A DNA stretch of 64,000 bases from Ruminococcus bovis (GTDB taxonomy: Bacteria; Bacillota; Clostridia; Oscillospirales; Acutalibacteraceae). A model generated the notes under the pieces. The model searched no databases. It worked only from the letters and a program-made list of their open reading frames with translations, and had not been told where the DNA came from. A program made the translations under genes and the position numbers. Where the stretch lies: contig NZ_CP039381.1 in the NCBI RefSeq assembly GCF_005601135.1, positions 1,485,941-1,549,940 on the forward strand. The letters run 5' to 3'. Positions 57,444 to 64,000 of the stretch are shown piece by piece (the first letter of the stretch is position 1; every line of letters starts with the position of its first letter).

Positions 57444-57496
57444 ATATCTATTCTTTTTTAACATTTAACATTTTTACTTGAGGAGATGAAGGAGAT

Positions 57497-59215
57497 ATGG
57501 ATGCAAATTCTGTATTAGACATGGTGACAAGTACCTCTTTTGGTATTTGGTTTTTGATTGGTGCTGCACTTGTATTCTTTATGCAAGCCGGCTTCGCAAT
57601 GGTTGAGACTGGTTTTACCAGAGCAAAAAGTGCCGGTAATATCATTATGAAGAACCTTATGGACTTCTGTATCGGTTCTGTTGTATTTATGTTCTTAGGC
57701 TTCGGTCTTATGATGTCTGAAGACTACATTGCAGGTGTAATTGGTGCTCCTAACTTAGGAATTTTCACTAATTACAGTGGTTTTGATTATTCAAGCTTTG
57801 TATTCCAGTTAGTATTCTGTGCTACTGCTGCTACAATCGTTTCAGGTTCAATGGCAGAAAGAACAAAGTTTAGTGCTTATTGTATTTACTCAGCAGTTAT
57901 TAGTGCTGTTGTTTATCCTATTGAAGCAGGTTGGGTTTGGAACTCAGCCGGTTGGCTAAATCAGTTACAGTTTGTTGACTTTGCCGGTTCTGCTGTTATT
58001 CATACAGTTGGTGGTACTACTGCTCTTATCGGTGCTATCTTAGTTGGTCCTCGTATCGGTAAATATAGCAAGACAAAGAGTGGTAAGATTAAGTCAAACG
58101 CTATCCCAGGTCACTCACTAACACTTGGTGCACTTGGTGTATTCATTCTTTGGTTCGGTTGGTACGGCTTTAACGGTGCTGCTTGTACTACAATCGAAAG
58201 CTTAGGTTCTGTATTCCTAACAACAACTGTTGCTACAGGTGCTGCTACAGTTTCTTGTATGATCTTTACTTGGATTAAAGACGGTAAGCCTGATGTTGGT
58301 ATGTGTCTAAACGCATCCCTAGCAGGTCTGGTAGCTATCACAGCTCCTTGTGCATCTGTTGATGCTCTTGGTGCATTTATCATCGGTATTGTTGCCGGTA
58401 TCTTAGTAGATGTAGTTGTTGAACTACTTGATAAGAAGTTACACATTGATGACCCTGTAGGTGCTGTTGGTGTTCATATGGCAAACGGTATTTGGGGTAC
58501 TCTTGCAGTTGGTCTATTTGCAACAGGTAAGGGTGAAGGTGCTTTCGTAGATGGTTCTGCTTTAGCCGGTCTATTCTATGGTGGTGGCTTTAAGCTACTA
58601 GGTATCCAGGCTTTAGGTATTTGTGCTATCGTTGCTTATGTTGTAGTAGCAATGACAATCGTATTCCAGATTATTAAACATACAATCGGTCTAAGAGTTT
58701 CTGCTGAAGATGAAATCATCGGTATGGATGTTGCTGAACATGGTCTATCATCAGCATATGCAGACTTTATGTCAACAACACCTGCTTACAACGGTGAAGT
58801 TGCAGAAGAAGTTGACCTTAAGGGTGTTAAGCCTGTTGACCTAACACTAGGTACAAAGGCTACAGGCAAATATACTCAGGTTTCAGTTATCTGTCCTGAA
58901 GACAAGTTTGGTGCTTTAAGAGATACAATGAACGCTATCGGTGTAACCGGTATGACAGTTACACAGGTTATGGGTTGTGGTGTTGAAAAAGGTCACCTAG
59001 GTAGATATAAGGGTGTTCCAACATCTATGAACCTATATCCAAAGGTAAAGGTAGATATTGTTGTTTCAACTGTTGACCCAGGTCTTGTAGTTGCAGCAGC
59101 TCAGAAAGCTATCGGTACTGAACATAGAGGTAGTGGTAAGATCTTTGTATCTGATGTTGAAGATGTTATGAGAGTTCGTACAGGTGAAACCGGTTACGAT
59201 GCCCTTAATGACTAA
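57497..59215 (+). CDS. amt: Ammonium transporter with fused C-terminal PII domain (Amt-GlnK)
   Basis: 572 residues. Residues ~1-415 are an Amt channel of 11 membrane helices with the pore twin histidines in AVIHTVGG and VGVHMANGIWG. Residues ~450-572 are a PII signal protein (YTQVSVICPEDKFGALRDTMNAIG, LYPKVKVDIVVS, HRGSGKIFVSDVEDVMRVRTGE). The T-loop (RYKGVPTSMN) lacks the Tyr of the classical YRGAEY, so uridylylation is unlikely. The PII part presumably gates the channel in response to ATP/ADP/2-oxoglutarate. GGAG ribosome site. Confidence 0.95.
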   Translation: MDANSVLDMVTSTSFGIWFLIGAALVFFMQAGFAMVETGFTRAKSAGNIIMKNLMDFCIGSVVFMFLGFGLMMSEDYIAGVIGAPNLGIFTNYSGFDYSSFVFQLVFCATAATIVSGSMAERTKFSAYCIYSAVISAVVYPIEAGWVWNSAGWLNQLQFVDFAGSAVIHTVGGTTALIGAILVGPRIGKYSKTKSGKIKSNAIPGHSLTLGALGVFILWFGWYGFNGAACTTIESLGSVFLTTTVATGAATVSCMIFTWIKDGKPDVGMCLNASLAGLVAITAPCASVDALGAFIIGIVAGILVDVVVELLDKKLHIDDPVGAVGVHMANGIWGTLAVGLFATGKGEGAFVDGSALAGLFYGGGFKLLGIQALGICAIVAYVVVAMTIVFQIIKHTIGLRVSAEDEIIGMDVAEHGLSSAYADFMSTTPAYNGEVAEEVDLKGVKPVDLTLGTKATGKYTQVSVICPEDKFGALRDTMNAIGVTGMTVTQVMGCGVEKGHLGRYKGVPTSMNLYPKVKVDIVVSTVDPGLVVAAAQKAIGTEHRGSGKIFVSDVEDVMRVRTGETGYDALND

Positions 59216-59285
59216 TTAATTTAGCTTACTAGTATAGTTCCTTCCTGAAGAACTTATACTTAGTTTTATACCTATCCTTTTTAGG

Positions 59286-59316
59286 AAAGCAGGTGTCATA
59301 TGACATCTGCTTTTCT
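59286..59316 (+). terminator. Terminator after amt
   Basis: Near-perfect AAAGCAGGTGTCA stem and complement, T-rich tail. Confidence 0.82.
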
Positions 59317-59927
59317 CTTTTGTCTTTTTAATTTTGTTTGTGGGTTGGTATAAGTTAGTGTTACAAATTAATTTTTTAATTTTGATTGTGGGTTAAAATA
59401 AATCACTTCAATAAATTTGGGTTTTCAATTTTGTCTGTGAGTTAAGGTAAATTTGTTTTTTAGCTTTTATTGTGGTTAAAGAAAAGTTTATTTTTTATTT
59501 AATATAAAGAAAAATTTACAAAAATATCATACCTTATACTATCGTTAAAGTGTGGCTAACAGGTGTAGGGTCTTTCAACAAAAGTTTTTTTACAAAAAAC
59601 TTTTGCATAAGTTCACATTAGCAAATCAAACTTCGCCTATGGCTCGTTTTCTTTGATGTTCACTTAATTGATGTCCCGTTACAAACTATTCTAAATAAAG
59701 GTATTATGCCCTATGTAGATATTATAAATTTATAGTCTGTAAATAGGGCAAAAATCCCATAGGTATCACACTTTTTTACGGGCGAACGGTGTTCGCCCCT
59801 ACAGTGTAACTCATAATATTTATTATATTTTATAGTTAGAGATAAAGGAAAGTTTCAGATAATATGGAATTGTAAATGAATTTACAATTCCAACCACTCC
59901 TTCCGTCTTTGTGTACGCAAAGACACC

Positions 59928-60897
59928 TTAGATTGTCAAACCAAGTGCAACACTTTGATTAAAATAGTCAATAGGTGAAAGAAGGTCTAAACATTTTCTA
60001 GGTCTATTATTGATTTTATCAAGGACTGCATCAAGTTGTGCTCTTGTGACTTTTCTGAAATCAGTACCTCTTGGAAAGAAAAATCTTAATAGTCCATTGA
60101 TATTTTCATTTGAACCTCGTTGCCAAGGAGCATGAACATCTGCAAAATATATTTCTAAATCTAAATCTTTTTCAATATCAGCATATCCGTTAAATTCAGA
60201 ACCATTATCTAAAGTTAATGTAAGTGGCTTGATTTTTAAAGAAGCTTTTTCAAAAGCTTCTCTAAAAGCTGAATTAATTGATGAAATAGATTTATCTTTA
60301 CAGGTAGCAGCTACAAGAAATCTTGATTTTCTATCAATAGCAGTAACAAGATAGCCTTTTCCAACTGAACCGTAAATTGTATCTCCCTCATAATCACCAA
60401 ATCTTCCTCTCTCATCAATTACAGAATCACGATTATGAATTGATTTTTCAGAATGTTTAGTGTAGGTCTTACGCTCAGTTCTGTAAGGTTTTCCTCTTCT
60501 TCTAAGATGTGATGCAGGTGAAATACCGGGAATAATTTGGAACGAATTGCACGATAAATAGAAGAAAAGAAATCTTTATATTATGATTTAAATTCCATTT
60601 ATCGGCTATTATTTCGGTGACCAAAAGGAATGTAATTTATCAAATACATAATTATATATATCTGTGTATATGAGTAAATTATTTTTCTATGACAATCCTT
60701 TCTTCTTACTAAATATTTTACATGTGCGCCCCAAGAATGATAGTGTTTGCGTTTTTTACTAAAATTCCGTTTTAATTCTCTGCTGATTGTAGAAGGACTT
60801 CGTTCAAGTATTTTGCAATTTTTCTTATGCTATATCCTTTTTCGTAAAATTCTTGTAGACATTCTCTTTCAATTAGTGTAAGATGTGTATATGACAA
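59928..60897 (-). pseudogene. IS30-family transposase, multiply frameshifted
   Basis: Start is a TTG at 60897 with GGAGG 8 bases upstream. The N-terminal HTH (SYTHLTLIERECLQEFYEKG, then SPSTISRELKRN) and the DDE core (GDYEGDTIYG, LTLDNGSEFN, DVHAPWQRGSNENINGLLR, ending NQSVALGLTI) are clear. The frame is broken at least four times by apparent single-base losses, near 60812, 60620, 60567 and 60531, several in homopolymer runs. The C-terminal 200 codons (59928 to about 60530) remain open. Not functional. Confidence 0.85.
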
Positions 60898-60997
60898 TAT
60901 GATTACCTCCGTATTATGTTTGGTGTTGCAACTACATTTTACACGTTGGTTTTCATATTGTCTATTTTTTTAGTGTTGCACTTGTTATTATAATCTA
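59929..60997 (-). mobile_element. IS30-family element, decayed (1069 bp)
   Basis: Terminal inverted repeats of 26 bp with 22 matches at 59929-59954 and 60972-60997; both contain CAAGTGCAACACT. The left repeat overlaps the transposase stop codon. The element interrupts a palindrome of repeat copy G, consistent with the palindromic target preference reported for IS30 elements. Confidence 0.85.
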
Positions 60998-61326
60998 CCG
61001 AGGCTACAAAGTCTGTACAATTTCTTTAATTATGTACAAATATACAAATTTGTACATATTATGTTTGGCTTCCTCAGACGAGGAAGCTGTCGATTGTAAA
61101 TTGACGGTACGGCAATTTACCTTTTATAAATCGACTGAAGGAGGGAAAAACTATAAATTAGATGAATTAATCGGCTACTATTTAATTAACCTACACTACA
61201 TAAACAACCCCACAAACCCTAATTTATCTAATCAATCTTAACCCACAGACAAAATTGGAAAGCTATAGTTTATAAAATGTATTTCTATTAATTCACTAAC
61301 CCACAATCAAAATTGATAAATAAAAA

Positions 61327-61353
61327 AGCTAACTGATTTAGAATCAGTTAGCT
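61327..61353 (-). terminator. Terminator of 61448-61762 gene
   Basis: On the minus strand AGCTAACTGATT and its complement form a 12-bp stem followed by T6. Confidence 0.8.
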
Positions 61354-61390
61354 AATGAGTATAGAATATGTAATTTAAAAATACAAGTCT

Positions 61391-61447
61391 ATTAATTGAA
61401 AATTAAGCCTATTAATTGAAAATTAAGCCTATTAAATGAAAAATATT
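61391..61447. repeat. Tandem 20-bp repeat
   Basis: Two full copies and one partial copy of ATTAATTGAAAATTAAGCCT adjacent to the stop codon of the 61448 gene, similar in position to the repeat at 22676-22728. Confidence 0.8.
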
Positions 61448-61762
61448 TTAGTCTATAGAATCATCTGTTGAAGTATCGGCAGTTTCTTCTGTAGGCTTTT
61501 TCTTTTTTGTGTAATCACAGTAGAAGTCGTCAACTTCACCAAGTGCATTTTTCTTAATAACTCTACCGTTGCCAACCATAATGCCACCAACTAAAAATAG
61601 TAAAATGCCAATAATAACAGATGCTCTGCCTAGTGAACCTACACCGGTAAATACTGTTGCAAAAACAATTAATCCCAGTATTACAAGTGCAGTACCAACA
61701 ACAATAAGAGCATCATATGTATGATATTTATTTAGTATAAGTGTTTCTTTTTCGTCTTTCAT
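61448..61762 (-). CDS. Small membrane protein
   Basis: 104 residues from the ATG at 61762 (GGAGG five bases upstream; an in-frame TTG at 61774 is rejected). Two membrane helices (ALIVVGTALVILGLIVFATV and ASVIIGILLFLVGGIMV) with a short loop, then a charged, acidic C-terminal tail (KKKKPTEETADTSTDD). No family recognised. Downstream of lysC but separated from it by a terminator-like hairpin. Confidence 0.65.
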   Translation of the reverse strand: MKDEKETLILNKYHTYDALIVVGTALVILGLIVFATVFTGVGSLGRASVIIGILLFLVGGIMVGNGRVIKKNALGEVDDFYCDYTKKKKPTEETADTSTDDSID

Positions 61763-61876
61763 AATGTCCTCCAAAAAGGTTTATAAATATAGTTTAACAT
61801 TATTAGTGGTAAGTGTCAATAAATATAGAGCAATTGCTTTCTAATATAAATAAAGTTTTAGGGAGAGGTTTATATA

Positions 61877-61904
61877 TAAAAAAGGGACGAACTAAGTTCG
61901 CCCC
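61877..61904 (-). terminator. lysC terminator built from the repeat-type palindrome
   Basis: On the minus strand GGGGCGAAC-TTA-GTTCGTCCC is followed by T7. It is the same palindromic cassette that occurs inside the dispersed repeats, here alone. Confidence 0.7.
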
Positions 61905-61939
61905 TAGATAATCAAAATGTAAGTTAATACTAATAAATA

Positions 61940-63145
61940 TTAGTCAAAGAACTTATCGTGAATTGCAGAAACAGCTCTGTCAGCATCTTTCTTAGCAATA
62001 AGAACAGATGTTTTAATTTCAGAAGTAGCAATCATCTGAATATTAACATTGTTGTTGTAAAGTGCTTCAAACATCTTTGTAGCAACACCGGCATGGCTTT
62101 CCATACCTGCACCAACAATAGAAATCTTAGCAACATCCTTGTCAAGTGTTACTTCTTCGAAGCCTAGAGCATCTTTGTTGTCGTTTAGAGTGTCAACAGC
62201 TTCTTGACCCTTATCAGCAGCAACAGTAAATGCAATATCCTTTGTGCCTTCAGTACCAACAGACTGAAGAATAATGTCAACATTAATATCTTTTGCTGAA
62301 AGCTTTGAGAATACTTTGAAAGCAAAGCCCGGTTCGTTTGGAATACCCTTTATTGAAATTCTTGCAATGTCGCAGTCCTTAGCAACACCTGAAATAATCA
62401 TTTTTTCCATCTTTGGTTTCTCCTTTACTATTGTACCTGGTTTATTAGTAAGACTTGAAAGTACTTCAAGTTCAATTCCATATTTTTTAGCCATTTCTAC
62501 AGAACGGTTGTTTAGAACCTGTGCACCAAGAGTTGCAAGTTCTAGCATTTCGTCATAAGAAATTTCCTTTAGCTTAATTGCGTTTTTAACTTTTCTAGGG
62601 TCAGCTGTGAATACACCTTCAACATCTGTGAAAATCTGACATAGGTCAGCGTGTAGAGAAGCTGCAATAGCAACTGCAGATGTGTCACTACCACCTCTAC
62701 CTAGAGTTGTTAGGTCTTCGTGACGGTTAATGCCCTGGAAACCTGCAACAACAACAACCTTGTGTTGGTCAAGTTCCTGACGAATTCTCTGACCATCAAC
62801 ATTTTTAATTCTAGCTGATGTGTGAGCTGATGTTGTCTGGAAACCTGCCTGCCAGCCTAGTAGTGAAATTGCCGGTACACCAAGCTTTTCACAAGCCATA
62901 GCAAGTAGTGAAATTGAAATCTGCTCACCTGAAGCAAGTAGCATATCTCTTTCTCTCTTGTTAGCCTCTGGGTTGATTTCCATTTGCTTTGCAATGAGGT
63001 CATCTGTTGTATCACCTTGAGCAGATACTACAACTACAACGTCATTACCCTTTTTGTAAGTGTCTGTTACAATCTTTGCAACATTAAACACTCTTTCGGC
63101 ATCGGCTACTGATGAGCCACCGAACTTTTGTACTATAAGTGCCAT
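61940..63145 (-). CDS. lysC: Aspartate kinase
   Basis: First step from aspartate to lysine, threonine, methionine and diaminopimelate. 401 residues: kinase domain (VQKFGGSSVADAERV, TLGRGGSDTSAVAIAAS) and two C-terminal ACT domains (about 265-401) expected to bind lysine or threonine for feedback control. RBS AAGGAG. Only 65 bases separate it from the upstream homoserine dehydrogenase, so they are probably one operon and no lysine riboswitch fits between them. Confidence 0.96.
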   Translation of the reverse strand: MALIVQKFGGSSVADAERVFNVAKIVTDTYKKGNDVVVVVSAQGDTTDDLIAKQMEINPEANKRERDMLLASGEQISISLLAMACEKLGVPAISLLGWQAGFQTTSAHTSARIKNVDGQRIRQELDQHKVVVVAGFQGINRHEDLTTLGRGGSDTSAVAIAASLHADLCQIFTDVEGVFTADPRKVKNAIKLKEISYDEMLELATLGAQVLNNRSVEMAKKYGIELEVLSSLTNKPGTIVKEKPKMEKMIISGVAKDCDIARISIKGIPNEPGFAFKVFSKLSAKDINVDIILQSVGTEGTKDIAFTVAADKGQEAVDTLNDNKDALGFEEVTLDKDVAKISIVGAGMESHAGVATKMFEALYNNNVNIQMIATSEIKTSVLIAKKDADRAVSAIHDKFFD

Positions 63146-63210
63146 TTCCTATCTCCTTATTTTCCACCTAAGTGAATTTTTATATAGATTTAAAATGATA
63201 AACTAATTAA

Positions 63211-64000
63211 TTATAGGTTGCCAATTCTAATAGCAGAAAGAACCTTTTCACCATTTTCATTAAGTTTAGCAATCTTTTCTTCGATTTCACCAAACTTATA
63301 TTCCTGTGTCATAAGAACTGTGTTGCCATCAGCCTTCATAATTTCTGAATCAGGGAATAGGCTCTGTGCCATTTCACCCTTACCGGCAACTCTTATGTAC
63401 ATTGCTGTCTTACTATCTTTATATGAAGCAACTTGGCTTCCGTCACTATCTGTCCAGAAAATTCTCTTTCTAGCCTTTAAGTGCTTTGCACAGTCAACAA
63501 CATCGGCTACAACTGCTGATGCAGTAGGTAACTTACCGGCACCCTTACCGTAGAACATTACATCACCTGTACAGTCACCCTTAACTAAGATACCGTTAAA
63601 TACATCGTTAATGTCTGATAGGATACAATCCTTTGAAAGTAGCATTGGAGCAACCAGAATGTCTAGTTTGCCATCTTCTGTTTTCTTAACATCACCGATT
63701 AATTTGATAACATAGTTTAGGCTGTCGGCATATTTAACATCATCAAGTGTGATTTCTGAAATACCCTTTGTGTAAACATTGTCAGGATAAATGTGTTTAC
63801 CAAATGCAAGAGAAGCAAGAATACAAATCTTTCTACAAGCATCATGACCTTCAATATCAGCTTCAGGATTTCTTTCGGCATAACCTAAGTCTTGAGCTAA
63901 CTTAAGAGCATCTGAGAAATCCATATTATCGTTAATCATCTTACCGAAGATGAAGTTTGTTGTACCGTTTAAAATACCGGCAATTTCGTCAACTTCATTT
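63211..64000 (-). CDS. hom: Homoserine dehydrogenase (partial, 5' end outside window)
   Basis: C-terminal ~262 residues of the enzyme that reduces aspartate semialdehyde to homoserine. The signature GILNGTTNFIFGKM lies at the window edge, followed by EADIEGHDACRKICILASLAFG, the GKGAGKLPTASAVVADVVD segment, and an ACT-like C-terminus. The N-terminal NAD(P)-binding domain is beyond base 64000. Forms an aspartate-pathway pair with lysC. Confidence 0.93.
   Translation of the reverse strand, partial: NEVDEIAGILNGTTNFIFGKMINDNMDFSDALKLAQDLGYAERNPEADIEGHDACRKICILASLAFGKHIYPDNVYTKGISEITLDDVKYADSLNYVIKLIGDVKKTEDGKLDILVAPMLLSKDCILSDINDVFNGILVKGDCTGDVMFYGKGAGKLPTASAVVADVVDCAKHLKARKRIFWTDSDGSQVASYKDSKTAMYIRVAGKGEMAQSLFPDSEIMKADGNTVLMTQEYKFGEIEEKIAKLNENGEKVLSAIRIGNL

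Larger units (their letters stand above)
59413..61225 (-). repeat. Mosaic MITE-like repeat, copy G (long form), split by an IS30 element
   Basis: Reverse-oriented counterpart of copy E. The left part (59413-59928) has the ~100-base extra module (about 59570-59680), core, and the CGAACGGTGTTCG palindrome; the right part (60998-61225) has the CTTCCTCAGACGAGGAAG palindrome and the CCCCACAAACCCTAATTT end. Additional terminal units lie at 59330-59412 and 61240-61320. The IS30 element sits in the hairpin that in copy E reads CCTCCCTCGCTGAGGGAGG. Confidence 0.8.

Noticed and set aside
61032..61241. Short ORF at the right end of repeat G, and a similar one at 35544-35738
   Set aside because: They translate palindromes of the repeat family and have no ribosome site or family similarity.
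63146..63210. Lysine riboswitch upstream of lysC
   Set aside because: Only 65 bases separate lysC from the preceding gene, too short for the riboswitch, and no conserved core is visible.

Overview
The window reads as chromosomal DNA from a low-GC, anaerobic, endospore-forming gut Firmicute, most like Ruminococcus (R. bromii-type). The evidence is: germination protease and SpoIIP; a HydE maturase for [FeFe] hydrogenase; type III glutamine synthetase; the diaminopimelate aminotransferase (DapL) lysine route; and dockerin-bearing secreted proteins beside starch-binding (CBM26-like) and GH13 amylase genes, the hallmark of an amylosome. The species assignment is inference; no rRNA gene is present.

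Layout. 1-7.3 kb: DUF3793 protein, flavodoxin, hydE, glycogen synthesis (glgC-glgD-glgA) and a membrane-anchored protein with a starch-binding-like module. 7.9-13 kb: uracil-DNA glycosylase (-), pduL, then rpmG-secE-nusG-rplK-rplA-rplJ-rplL with candidate L1 sites and an L10 leader; rpoB does not follow rplL. 13.7-18.8 kb: a hypothetical gene (-), an insertion sequence, murI-ywiB-like-argS. 19.5-22 kb: a TetR/KTR/ABC-2 exporter cassette bracketed by two inverted copies of a dispersed repeat. 22.7-24.4 kb: a dockerin-tagged papain-like protease (-). 24.5-30.8 kb: gpr, spoIIP, a Thr/Glu/Pro-rich surface protein, dusB, glyA, rarA. 31-34.7 kb: CBM26-dockerin protein and GH13 amylase. 36.3-43 kb: a second copy of the insertion sequence, then aspS-gatC-gatA-gatB-lipoprotein. 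43.3-44.8 kb: a leucine-rich-repeat surface protein and a fragment-like antitoxin ORF. 45.8-54.6 kb (all -): ANTAR regulator, carA, a carB-dapF gene fusion, pyrG, dapL. 55.2-59.2 kb: glnA (GSIII) and an Amt-PII fusion, both behind leader hairpins that look like attenuators. 59.4-61.2 kb: a large repeat copy interrupted by a decayed IS30 element. 61.4-64 kb (-): small membrane protein, lysC, and homoserine dehydrogenase running off the window.

The most novel structure is a mosaic, MITE-like repeat family (seven copies, about 400-750 bp without insertions) with short terminal inverted repeats and exchangeable palindromic cassettes. All five convergent gene junctions in the window carry a copy. 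Also notable are two copies of an IS with 25-26 bp target duplications, the in-frame CarB-DapF fusion, and the ANTAR/glnA/amt nitrogen module.

Functionally, the secreted starch-binding, amylase and protease proteins would feed glucose to the cell, and glgCDA would store it. PduL and hydrogenase maturation fit acetate/H2 fermentation. The ANTAR-GS-Amt/PII block with carAB, pyrG, lysC, hom, dapL and dapF ties ammonium assimilation to pyrimidine, aspartate-family and peptidoglycan precursor synthesis.
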